From the NCBI GenBank assembly GCA_017415515.1, contig JAFQGI010000002.1, forward strand, positions 1 through 63,133: a stretch of 63,133 nucleotides of DNA, in the 5' to 3' direction. Position 1 is the stretch's first letter. Each line of letters begins with the position of its first letter. The notes below the pieces were generated by a model. That model was given only the letters and a program-made list of their open reading frames with translations, made no database searches and had not been told where the DNA came from. This DNA is from Clostridia bacterium. Its GTDB lineage: Bacteria; Bacillota; Clostridia; Oscillospirales; Acutalibacteraceae. This document shows positions 35,311 through 42,798 of this stretch, piece after piece. Both the position numbers and the translations under genes were made by a program.

Positions 35311-36083
35311 CACGCATTCTCCTTTGCGATAAATCGGGTGCCCACAGGTTTGCCCTCCACGATGTCGTACAAAACGGCAGGGTCCTGACCGTTGGCAATC
35401 ACCATGGTCACCCCCGCCTCGGTGGCAATGCGGGCGGCAGATACCTTGGTCTGCATGCCGCCGGTACCCAGCTTGCTACCGGCACCGCCCACCATCGCCT
35501 CAATAACCGGGGTAATCTCGGTCACCTCGGTGAGCAGGGTGGCGGCGGGATCGGTGTGGGGGTCGGCGGTGTACAGACCGTTGATGTCCGACAGCAGAAT
35601 CAACAGATCCGCCTGGGTATGGGTGGCAACGATGGCACCGAGGGTATCGTTGTCACCGATGACAATCTCTTCGGTGGCAACGGTGTCGTTCTCATTGACG
35701 ATGGGCAGAGCACCCAATTCCAGCAGACGGAACAGGGTGTTGCGGAAATTGTCGCGGCGATCCTCATGGGAGAGGTCGGCACCGGTCAACAAAATCTGTG
35801 CCACCGTATGATTGTGCTCGGTGAACAGCTTGTCGTAGGTATACATCAGCTCACACTGACCCACGGCGGCGGCCGCCTGCTTGGTGGGGATGTCGGTAGG
35901 GCGAGCGGGCAAATTCAGCTTGCCCACACCCATACCGATGGCGCCGCTGGACACCAAGATGAGCTGGTGACCCGCGTTCTTCAAATCACTCATAACGGCG
36001 CAGAGCTGCTCCACCCGACGAATATTCAATCGACCCGTACTGTGGGCCAGGGTGGAGGTGCCCACCTTCACAACAATACGCAT
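35310..36083 (-). CDS. proB: Glutamate 5-kinase without PUA domain
   Basis: Phosphorylates glutamate, the first and usually feedback-controlled step of proline synthesis. The 257 residues cover only the amino-acid-kinase domain: VVKVGTSTLAH, ILVSSGAIGMG, KQAAAAVGQ, VNENDTVATEEI, LLILSDINGLYT-like text and GTGGMQTKVSAA. The C-terminal PUA domain of the roughly 370-residue enterobacterial form is absent. Start ATG 36083 follows GGGAG. It is the first gene of proB-proA-proC. Confidence 0.95.
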   Translation of the reverse strand: MRIVVKVGTSTLAHSTGRLNIRRVEQLCAVMSDLKNAGHQLILVSSGAIGMGVGKLNLPARPTDIPTKQAAAAVGQCELMYTYDKLFTEHNHTVAQILLTGADLSHEDRRDNFRNTLFRLLELGALPIVNENDTVATEEIVIGDNDTLGAIVATHTQADLLILLSDINGLYTADPHTDPAATLLTEVTEITPVIEAMVGGAGSKLGTGGMQTKVSAARIATEAGVTMVIANGQDPAVLYDIVEGKPVGTRFIAKENA

Positions 36084-36123
36084 ATTCTCCCGTTCCTTTC
36101 CGAGAAAGATTCCTTATTCTAAT

Positions 36124-36152
36124 AATGTAGCACATTAAAGCGATAAAATCAA
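36124..36152 (-). promoter_or_regulatory. Promoter of the proline operon
   Basis: Minus strand -35 TTGATT (36147-36152), 17-base spacer, -10 TACATT (36124-36129), 40 bases before proB. Confidence 0.7.
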
Positions 36153-36176
36153 GAGGAATTTGTTGATGCCCTGAAT

Positions 36177-36205
36177 TTGACAAACCGCAAAAAAGGATAT
36201 ATACT
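36177..36205 (+). promoter_or_regulatory. Promoter of the membrane protein-LemA operon
   Basis: Consensus -35 TTGACA (36177-36182), 17-base spacer, -10 TATACT (36200-36205). Confidence 0.8.
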
Positions 36206-36226
36206 GTCGAACAGAGGGGGGAGTCT

Positions 36227-37837
36227 ATGAGCGACGTCATTTTCAATCCGTTGGAGGAGTATGAAAGCAAATACAAACACCTTCATTTGGAAAACACCAA
36301 TCAGTATCTCAACCAACTGGTGCAGCAATCCGGCGTGAACATTGAGCAAAACCGCGCTACCGTTCGTCAATACAACGAACGAAAGGAAAATCTGTCAAAG
36401 CTGCGCACCAAATTCAACTGGATGCGCTTTCTGCGGGTGGTGATGATCCTTACCATCCTGCTCATCCCGCTGGTCATCCTTAAAATCACGCCTCGCATAC
36501 AGGCGATGCGTGCCGACATCGCCGACGGTGACAAAAAAGTAGCCGAGCTGTTGGCTGAGGCGCAACGGCAAATGTATCCGCTCAACTGCTTGTTCACCGA
36601 TCGAGACGCCCTGAATCTCATTGAGAAAACCTTACCTCTCATGGGCTTTGAAAACTGCTTCTCCGCCAAGCAAGAGGCGGACATGACCATCAATTATAAT
36701 TTCTGCGGCAACGACGATATCGAGCAATCCACCCTGGACGTGCTGGCCGGCCATTACAACGAAAATCCCTTTTTGTTTGAAAACCGCCTAATCCACACCA
36801 TGGGCACCGAAACCTACCACGGCTACAAAACCATCTTTTGGACCGAAACCTACACCGACAGCGAAGGCCACGTGCGCACCCGCACCCGCTCGCAAACGTT
36901 GCACGCATCCGTAGTCAAGCCCAAGCCCTATTACAGCACGCAAGTGGTGCTCCACTACTGCACACAGGGCGGCCCCGAGCTGTCTTTCAGCCGACAGGCC
37001 ACCCATTTGGAGCAAAAATCCGACAAGGAGATCGAACGCTTCGTCAAGCAGGGAGAAAAGAGAATCAAGAAGATGACCGACAAGGCCATCAAAAACGGCA
37101 GCGATTTCATGGGTATGTCCAACGCCCAGTTTGAGGTGCTGTTCAACGCCCTGGACCGTACCCACGAGGTGCAGTTCCGCTCTCTGTTCACCCCGTTGGC
37201 ACAGACCAATATGGTCTCCCTCATCCGCTCCAAAGTCGGTTACGGTGACGATTTCACCTTTATCAAGCGCAACCGTTCCAACAAAATCGTTTCCGAGCAC
37301 AGTCAAGGGCGTGTGATCAACCTGCTGGCCGGTCAATATCCGTCCTATTCCTTTGACATCATTCGGGATAATTTCGTGGGCAAAAACACCGACTTCTTCA
37401 AAGCAGTGTATTTTGATTTTGCCCCGCTGTTGGCCATCCCCCTGTATCAAGAGAGGCCGGTGCACTCCTTACAGCCCATCCCGGACCTTGCCCAAACCTA
37501 CTCGCTGCAAGAATGCGAGGCGTTGGCCAACGCCGTAGACGCCTCCTACGTGGTGCACCCCGACACCAAAACCAGAGCCATCCTCAAATCCCAACACATG
37601 GGCTCTTACAACGGTGTGGACGAAACCCGCATCACCGCCTATTCCTATGATATTGCCCTGCGGGTGGACTTTATCCCCGTGCTGGGCGGCGACGGCCACC
37701 TGCACAGCGTCCCCGTAGAATGGAACGAATATCTGCCGCTGGAGGCCTATCATCATTTCTACGTTTCTGCCGCAAAAGCGGCACCCAACCAAAACGTCAT
37801 TGCAAACCGCAACGGTTTGTGTATGTGTAATTTCTAA
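36227..37837 (+). CDS. Membrane protein of unknown function, partner of LemA
   Basis: A 536-residue protein. The N-terminal 60 residues are polar and helical, one membrane segment lies at about 67-88 (FLRVVMILTILLIPLVIL), and a second coiled stretch follows. The large C-terminal part is soluble with aromatic-rich segments (TYHGYKTIFWTETYTD, YSTQVVLHYCTQGGP). I recognise no catalytic motif. It is followed after 20 bases by a LemA gene, so the two proteins probably work together at the membrane. ATG 36227 follows GAGGGGGGA. Confidence 0.72.
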   Translation: MSDVIFNPLEEYESKYKHLHLENTNQYLNQLVQQSGVNIEQNRATVRQYNERKENLSKLRTKFNWMRFLRVVMILTILLIPLVILKITPRIQAMRADIADGDKKVAELLAEAQRQMYPLNCLFTDRDALNLIEKTLPLMGFENCFSAKQEADMTINYNFCGNDDIEQSTLDVLAGHYNENPFLFENRLIHTMGTETYHGYKTIFWTETYTDSEGHVRTRTRSQTLHASVVKPKPYYSTQVVLHYCTQGGPELSFSRQATHLEQKSDKEIERFVKQGEKRIKKMTDKAIKNGSDFMGMSNAQFEVLFNALDRTHEVQFRSLFTPLAQTNMVSLIRSKVGYGDDFTFIKRNRSNKIVSEHSQGRVINLLAGQYPSYSFDIIRDNFVGKNTDFFKAVYFDFAPLLAIPLYQERPVHSLQPIPDLAQTYSLQECEALANAVDASYVVHPDTKTRAILKSQHMGSYNGVDETRITAYSYDIALRVDFIPVLGGDGHLHSVPVEWNEYLPLEAYHHFYVSAAKAAPNQNVIANRNGLCMCNF

Positions 37838-37857
37838 ATGAAAAGGAGAAAAACATC

Positions 37858-38526
37858 ATGGCAAATCAATTAGACGAACTCAACCCCGAAGTGCGTGAAG
37901 AAGGCTTAGACACCAACGTCATCGCCAAAAAGCTGCCCGCTGAGGTGGGTATCGGCTCCACCATCTTTGAGATTGCTCTGTGGCTCTGTTTCATCCTGCC
38001 CGGCCTGATCTTCCTGTTTATGAAGATCAACGCCAAAAAGCACTTTGACCAGTTGCAACAGAAGATTCAGCGTAACGCTTCCCAGATCGACAACTATTTG
38101 GAGCAACGCGTCGTGGTGCTGCAAAACTGTGCCCGCCTGCTGGATAAGGCCATCGATCTGGACAAGAGCACCTTTGAAAACATCGCCAAATACCGTTCCG
38201 GCAACACCGACGACGCCGACGCTGCCCGCAACGAGATCGGCGGTCAGCTGGACTCCATCTCCCGCGATATCAACATCGCCGTGGAGAACTATCCCGACTT
38301 GCAGGCCCACCGCGAAATTGCCGACGCCATGCAGCAGAACATGTATTTGCAGCGTGAAATCACCGCAGCCCGCGAGCTGTACAACGACACCATCAACGAG
38401 TGGAACCGGGACATCTTCGCTTGGCCCACCAAGATGATCGTTGCCGCCAAAAACGGCTACACCACCCGCATCCCCTTTGCCGCCTCCCAAGAGATCAAGG
38501 TCCAGGCCAAGGGCGTATTCTTCTAA
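37858..38526 (+). CDS. LemA family protein
   Basis: A 222-residue LemA-type membrane protein: one hydrophobic segment at about 36-56 (ALWLCFILPGLIFLFMKI), then long helices with the family pattern FDQLQQKIQRNASQIDNYLEQR and ENYPDLQAHREIADAMQQN, ending NDTINEWNRDIFAWPTKM. LemA proteins form helical assemblies at the inner membrane; their biochemical role is poorly known. Start ATG follows AAAGGAG. It is the second gene of a two-gene operon. Confidence 0.88.
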   Translation: MANQLDELNPEVREEGLDTNVIAKKLPAEVGIGSTIFEIALWLCFILPGLIFLFMKINAKKHFDQLQQKIQRNASQIDNYLEQRVVVLQNCARLLDKAIDLDKSTFENIAKYRSGNTDDADAARNEIGGQLDSISRDINIAVENYPDLQAHREIADAMQQNMYLQREITAARELYNDTINEWNRDIFAWPTKMIVAAKNGYTTRIPFAASQEIKVQAKGVFF

Positions 38527-38540
38527 TCTCACACCCGATT

Positions 38541-38575
38541 GCCGTCCCATAGTTGTATGGGACGGCTTTTTTATG
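38541..38575 (+). terminator. Terminator after LemA
   Basis: GCCGTCCCATA, loop GTTG, TATGGGACGGC, then TTTTTTAT. The -35 of the next promoter begins two bases later. Confidence 0.88.
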
Positions 38576-38576
38576 G

Positions 38577-38605
38577 TTGTCAAGCCCATCATCTTATGGT
38601 ACAAT
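38577..38605 (+). promoter_or_regulatory. Promoter of the WYL regulator gene
   Basis: -35 TTGTCA (38577-38582), 17-base spacer, -10 TACAAT (38600-38605). Confidence 0.75.
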
Positions 38606-38637
38606 AATAGTACATCAACACAAACGGAGGGATCGTT

Positions 38638-39618
38638 ATGGCAACCTTGGAAGCAAAATCGTTGACGCCGGTGCGGATCCTGCAAATTCTCCACGAGCGC
38701 AGCGATTGCGACCATCCCCTGAAGCAAGAAGATATTTTGGATGTTTTAGAGATGGATTACGGCATCGTGCTGGAACGCAAGGCCGTCGGCCGCCATCTGC
38801 AAGCCCCCAAGGCGGCAGGCTTTCCCATCGAGTCGGGACGCGGCGGCAGTTATCTGGCGGAGCGCACCTTTGAGGACGCCGAATTGCGGATGCTCATTGA
38901 CGGCGTGCTGGCCAGCAAATACATCACCGCCAACCATTCCAAAGATCTTATCCAAAAGCTATGCGAGCAATCCAGCCGGTATTTCCGCTCCCACGTCAAA
39001 AACATCTATTCCGTCCACGACTGGTCAAAAACGGATAACCAAGCACTGTTTTACAACATCGAGCTGATCGACGACGCCATCGAGCGGGGTGTGCAACTAA
39101 AATTCCAATTCAACAAATACGGCGTGGATAAAAAGCTGCACCGTTCCAGCACCCCCCGCGTCACCCCCTATCAGCTCATTCTGCACAACCAACGGTATTA
39201 TCTGATGGCCGCCCATTCCCATTGGAAGACCATGTTCTTCTATCGAGTGGACCACATCACCAACATGGAAATCGTTGAAAAAGCCGCCACCCCCATCACC
39301 GACGTGGCAGGCTTTGCCGGCGGCATCGACTATAAAACGTTGGCCTCTGCCCTACCTTATATGTACACCGATGCCCCCCGCCACATCGAATTCCGCGCGG
39401 ATAAAACCATCACCGACCAAATCATCGACTGGTTCGGCAGGGACGTGAACATTGTGACGGAGGACGAGGAGCACATCCGCGTCACCCTCAAAGCCAGCCC
39501 CATGGCCATGGAGCATTGGGCAACCCAATACATCAAATACGTGGAGATCCTGCATCCTCAATCTCTGCGGGACACCATTAAAGCCAGCCTGAATGACGCC
39601 GTGAAAAAATACAAATAA
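38638..39618 (+). CDS. WYL-domain transcriptional regulator
   Basis: A 326-residue regulator. The N-terminus is a winged helix (LTPVRILQILHERSD, LERKAVGRHLQAPKAAGFPIE). The middle holds the WYL domain: RVTPYQLILHNQRYYLMAAHSHWKTM followed by FFYRVDHITNMEI. The end is the WCX-like part (YTDAPRHIEFRADKTI to the C-terminus). WYL proteins sense nucleic acid or nucleotide ligands and often control DNA-damage or defence genes, but no such gene cluster is adjacent. ATG follows GGAGGGA. Confidence 0.88.
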   Translation: MATLEAKSLTPVRILQILHERSDCDHPLKQEDILDVLEMDYGIVLERKAVGRHLQAPKAAGFPIESGRGGSYLAERTFEDAELRMLIDGVLASKYITANHSKDLIQKLCEQSSRYFRSHVKNIYSVHDWSKTDNQALFYNIELIDDAIERGVQLKFQFNKYGVDKKLHRSSTPRVTPYQLILHNQRYYLMAAHSHWKTMFFYRVDHITNMEIVEKAATPITDVAGFAGGIDYKTLASALPYMYTDAPRHIEFRADKTITDQIIDWFGRDVNIVTEDEEHIRVTLKASPMAMEHWATQYIKYVEILHPQSLRDTIKASLNDAVKKYK

Positions 39619-39634
39619 ATCATCGGATATACAA

Positions 39635-39688
39635 CCGCCCCACAGCCTTTGGTCAGACACGACCATCGGCTGTGGGGCGGTTTTTGTT
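39635..39688 (+). terminator. Terminator after the WYL regulator gene
   Basis: CCGCCCCACAGCC (39635-39647) with GGCTGTGGGGCGG (39668-39680), 20-base loop, then TTTTTGTTTTTG. The rest of the gap to 39942 holds only a weak hairpin, ACCGATT / AATCGGT near 39725-39750, and I see no gene in it. Confidence 0.8.
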
Positions 39689-39941
39689 TTTGTGAACATT
39701 TTGCACATTCAGACCGATTTTCCAAAATCAATCGGTTTTAATTTGGAATTTTTGAAAAGTGGGTGTAAGATGGCCTCCCTTCCACAAAAAACCGCAAATA
39801 TTTGTTGTCGCTCTGTTGTCATGTACCAAAAACGTCGCATTTCCTTTGTTATGATGATACCATCGGAAATGGGCTCCACGCCCATCTCCGCCCCCTTTTC
39901 ACGCCCATCCGCCGACGTCAACGATATAGGAGGTAGATTCT

Positions 39942-40319
39942 ATGGTGTTTTTTAAGTGCGAGGCCATCCGTGCAGACAAAGTGGACCGTGAGCAACTGCG
40001 ATTGGAAGCAGAGACGCTTCCTAACGAACTGGCGGAGCTGACCTTTGAGGGCTCCCCCGCCCCCACCGAGGGCAACCAAAACCCCTTCCGCGATAAGACG
40101 GTGGCGGTGAGCGGCACCTTTGAACGGATGGATCGGGACACGGTCATCGCCCTGCTGGAATCCCTGGGGGCGATGGTCGACTCTGCGGTGACCTCTGGCA
40201 CCGATTTTCTGCTGTTCGGCAACCTGCCCAGCAGCAAAAAGGTGAGTGCCGCCATCGCCAATTCTGTGGCGATGATCAACGAACGACAATTTGCCGAAAT
40301 GCTGGAACAGAACCGATAA
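39942..40319 (+). CDS. Stand-alone BRCT-domain protein
   Basis: A 125-residue protein. Residues about 45-125 look like the BRCT domain at the C-terminus of bacterial NAD-dependent DNA ligase: RDKTVAVSGTFERMDRDTVI, LLESLGAMVDSAVTSGTDFLL, GNLPSSKKVSAAI, MINERQFAEML. The first 45 residues are a charged extension. There is no ligase or nuclease domain, so it would act as a binding module for DNA ends or a protein. ATG 39942 follows AGGAGGT. The next gene is 15 bases downstream. Confidence 0.82.
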   Translation: MVFFKCEAIRADKVDREQLRLEAETLPNELAELTFEGSPAPTEGNQNPFRDKTVAVSGTFERMDRDTVIALLESLGAMVDSAVTSGTDFLLFGNLPSSKKVSAAIANSVAMINERQFAEMLEQNR

Positions 40320-40334
40320 GAAAGGACGATTGTT

Positions 40335-40910
40335 ATGAACGAATGTTGGGTATTGACCATCAAGACCTCCCTGCCGAACACCTGCGAAAGCTATGCAGAC
40401 ATGCGCACCGACTGCCGTGTCTTTGACAGCTTCGGCAAAGCCAAAGCTGCCTTGCGGGAAACGCTGAAAAGCCTCGCCTTTACCCGCAACGCCATGTTTG
40501 ACGGTGAGGGGAAAATGAAATATTTTGAGAGCTATATTGAGGATAGCTGGGAAGACGATGAGCCGGAAGAGGATGAGGAATTTCGCTACAATGGGTGCCT
40601 CACCGCCTCCCGCCTACGCACCTTGCAGGCGGCACTGACCAAGGTGTTCGCCGGCGAGGACATTTCCCTCCCTCTCCTTGAAGATGGCGACTATATGGAC
40701 GGTATGCTGGCGATGGAAGTGCACACCAACAGCGTACAGCTGATGGGATGGGACGATGGCCCCTGCAACGGCTATGAGCCGTTGATTGCCACCAATATGT
40801 TCAATATGGTGAAAGAAGGAGACTATTATCTCTATCTTGACGATATGTTTGGAAAGGACGATTGCTCGGCAGAGCTGTACGTGGATCTGAAAAAAGCGGA
40901 GATACAATGA
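40335..40910 (+). CDS. Hypothetical acidic protein
   Basis: A 191-residue cytoplasmic protein with no recognised family. It has a strongly acidic stretch (EDSWEDDEPEEDEEF) at about residues 70-84 and a C-terminal part rich in aromatic residues (EGDYYLYLDDMFG). There is no signal or membrane segment. ATG 40335 follows AGAAAGGA. It is cotranscribed with the BRCT gene and ends at its own terminator. Confidence 0.65.
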   Translation: MNECWVLTIKTSLPNTCESYADMRTDCRVFDSFGKAKAALRETLKSLAFTRNAMFDGEGKMKYFESYIEDSWEDDEPEEDEEFRYNGCLTASRLRTLQAALTKVFAGEDISLPLLEDGDYMDGMLAMEVHTNSVQLMGWDDGPCNGYEPLIATNMFNMVKEGDYYLYLDDMFGKDDCSAELYVDLKKAEIQ

Positions 40911-40916
40911 TTCGAA

Positions 40917-40948
40917 AGAGCCGATGTGAAAAACATCGGCTCTTGGTT
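40917..40948 (+). terminator. Terminator after the acidic protein gene
   Basis: AGAGCCGATGT, loop GAAAA, ACATCGGCTCT, then TGGTTTA. The T tract is weak, so termination may be partial. The next promoter starts inside the tail. Confidence 0.65.
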
Positions 40949-40975
40949 TACATTTCAAATATATTGTGGTATACT
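40947..40975 (+). promoter_or_regulatory. Promoter of the second C39-like lipoprotein gene
   Basis: -35 TTTACA (40947-40952), 17-base spacer, -10 TATACT (40970-40975). The -10 runs into a 12-base perfect palindrome, TATACATGTATA (40975-40986), which could be an operator. Confidence 0.75.
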
Positions 40976-40999
40976 ATACATGTATACGTATTTTTTGGC

Positions 41000-41069
41000 G
41001 GCGAGCGGTGCCCTTGCGCCCATAGGTGAACAAGCCCACCCTCGCCCTCACGGTGGAACATTCTGTTCC
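41000..41069 (+). promoter_or_regulatory. Hairpins in the leader of the second C39 gene
   Basis: GGCGAGCGGTG (41000-41010) pairs with CACCCTCGCC (41037-41046) with one bulge. GGAACA-TTC-TGTTCC follows at 41055-41069. No terminator or Shine-Dalgarno masking was seen. The leader is unlike copies A-C. Confidence 0.4.
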
Positions 41070-41091
41070 CGGTAACAAGGAGAAACCGATC

Positions 41092-42765
41092 ATGAAAAAA
41101 TTAGGTTGCCTTATCCTTTCCTTCGTGCTTGTTTTGACCGGCCTTGCCGGTTGCTCGAAAAAGGAAGTTCCTTCCAAAAACGAAACGACAACCAAATCGG
41201 AGGAAAATCGCGGTCAAATCTTTGGGGAGATCCTCCTCAACAAAGATCTTGCTGAGGTTTCCCACCGTAACGGTATCGTGAAAATCGACGCCATCACTTC
41301 CGGGTTGGACACCTTTTCCTTTGACACCATCCTCGTTGATCTGGCAAAAGGCGAAAAGCTGTGCGAGGTTTCTTTCGATGAAGGTGCTTGGGTCAGCGGG
41401 TTAACCGAAAACGGGTTTTATGCCGTCAATACGCTGGCAAAAGAATTGAAGCTATACGATAAAGCGGGGAACGTGACGAAAGAGCTTGCTTTTTCGGATG
41501 TCAGCGAGCCAATGCATTTTTGTGCGTTGAGCGAGAACGAAAAGCATTTCGTGTATACCAACCCTGCGGGCACACAGGCAACAGTCATCCGGCTGACGGA
41601 TAACCAAAAAAGCGTCATCGCCCTGGATGCGCCCCCTCGCGATGCTCTCTCGTTCCGAGACAATGTGTTACAGCTTGTCAGCGTTGGCGGCGAGGTGTTT
41701 GCACTGGACGTGACGAAGGAAAGCTATACTCTCGTGTTAACAGACAAGAGGTTGCATCGCTTTTCCTCCACCTATTGCCTTGGCGAAACCGAGAGCAATT
41801 TCCTGTTGGAAAACGCGAACGGATGCTCCTACGTCCCTATCTCCTCTGCGGATGAAATCGTGGTCGGAATGGGAGAAAACGGCTTTGCCACCGCCTGCGT
41901 TTCGCAGAACAAAAACCAGGTGCGATTCTATGATCTGAACAAGAAAACCGTCTCCTATTACTACACGACCGAGCCCGTGGAGCAAATCTGTTACGTGGAT
42001 GACCAAACGGCAGTGGCGGTGACCGGCTCGCCCATGGAAAAGCGGCACAAAATCGTTCTGTGCCGACCCACATCCCCGGAACAGCTAACCGTTTTGTCCC
42101 AGGATATTCCCGTGGATACCGAGCCGGAACACGGCACCTCCCAGGAGGTGACCACGACCCCTCGCAAACTGATCCGCAACGTGCCCGCCATCCATCAATT
42201 CCCCCAGTATCCCACGGGTTGCGAATCGGTTTCCGCGGTTATGGCTTTGCGTTACGGCGGCAACCAAATCTCCGTGGAGCAGTTTGTGGAGGAATTTTTG
42301 CCCAAAAGCCGTGATTTCTATGTGGAAAACGGATTGCATTTCGGCCCGTCTCCTTATGAATATTTTATCGGAAACCCGAAATCCTCGGCTTCTTACGGTT
42401 GTATGGCGCCGGTGATTGAAAAAGCCATCCGTGCGTGCATCGACGATTCCCAATCCGTTGACAATATATCCGGCATGGCGTTGGAGGACATCTGCGATCA
42501 ATACATCGACAGGGATATTCCGGTCATCCTATGGGCCACCATCAACATGCTCGAGACCAACCCGAAAAACTCTTGGTATTTAAGCGATGGAACCCGCTTC
42601 ACCTGGCCCGGAAACGAACACTGTATGCTGTTGGTGGGCTACGATGACACCAAATACTATTTTAACGACCCCTACGTGGGGAAATTAGTGGCGTATGACA
42701 AGACGGTAACCGAGGATCGGTTTGCCGAATTGGGCAGCCAGGCTCTTGTTATTTTGCCGCAGTAA
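41092..42765 (+). CDS. Lipoprotein with propeller-like N-terminal region and C39-like peptidase domain
   Basis: A 557-residue lipoprotein. Signal with lipobox L-A-G-C, a Thr-rich linker, then about 300 residues with repeated strands that resemble a beta-propeller (VSGLTENGFYAVNT, LKLYDKAGNVTKEL, VRFYDLNKKTVSYY). Residues about 365-557 are a C39_2 domain: FPQYPTGCESVSAVMALRYGG (catalytic Cys), YGCMAPVIEKA, GNEHCMLLVGYDDTKYYFND (His and acidic residue). The peptidase half closely resembles the gene at 26379. ATG 41092 follows AAGGAGA. It stands upstream of uvrB with 33 bases between, but export and repair look unrelated. Confidence 0.82.
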   Translation: MKKLGCLILSFVLVLTGLAGCSKKEVPSKNETTTKSEENRGQIFGEILLNKDLAEVSHRNGIVKIDAITSGLDTFSFDTILVDLAKGEKLCEVSFDEGAWVSGLTENGFYAVNTLAKELKLYDKAGNVTKELAFSDVSEPMHFCALSENEKHFVYTNPAGTQATVIRLTDNQKSVIALDAPPRDALSFRDNVLQLVSVGGEVFALDVTKESYTLVLTDKRLHRFSSTYCLGETESNFLLENANGCSYVPISSADEIVVGMGENGFATACVSQNKNQVRFYDLNKKTVSYYYTTEPVEQICYVDDQTAVAVTGSPMEKRHKIVLCRPTSPEQLTVLSQDIPVDTEPEHGTSQEVTTTPRKLIRNVPAIHQFPQYPTGCESVSAVMALRYGGNQISVEQFVEEFLPKSRDFYVENGLHFGPSPYEYFIGNPKSSASYGCMAPVIEKAIRACIDDSQSVDNISGMALEDICDQYIDRDIPVILWATINMLETNPKNSWYLSDGTRFTWPGNEHCMLLVGYDDTKYYFNDPYVGKLVAYDKTVTEDRFAELGSQALVILPQ

Positions 42766-42798
42766 ACGCCGTTATCAAACGGAGAAAGGAGTGAGAAC

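Noticed and set aside
39692-39955. An 87-codon open frame between the WYL and BRCT genes
   Set aside because: No Shine-Dalgarno, no motif, runs out of the preceding terminator and overlaps the start of the BRCT gene in another frame.
38638-40910. WYL regulator and BRCT protein as part of an anti-phage defence island
   Set aside because: No nuclease, helicase, reverse transcriptase or other effector lies nearby; the neighbours are housekeeping genes.
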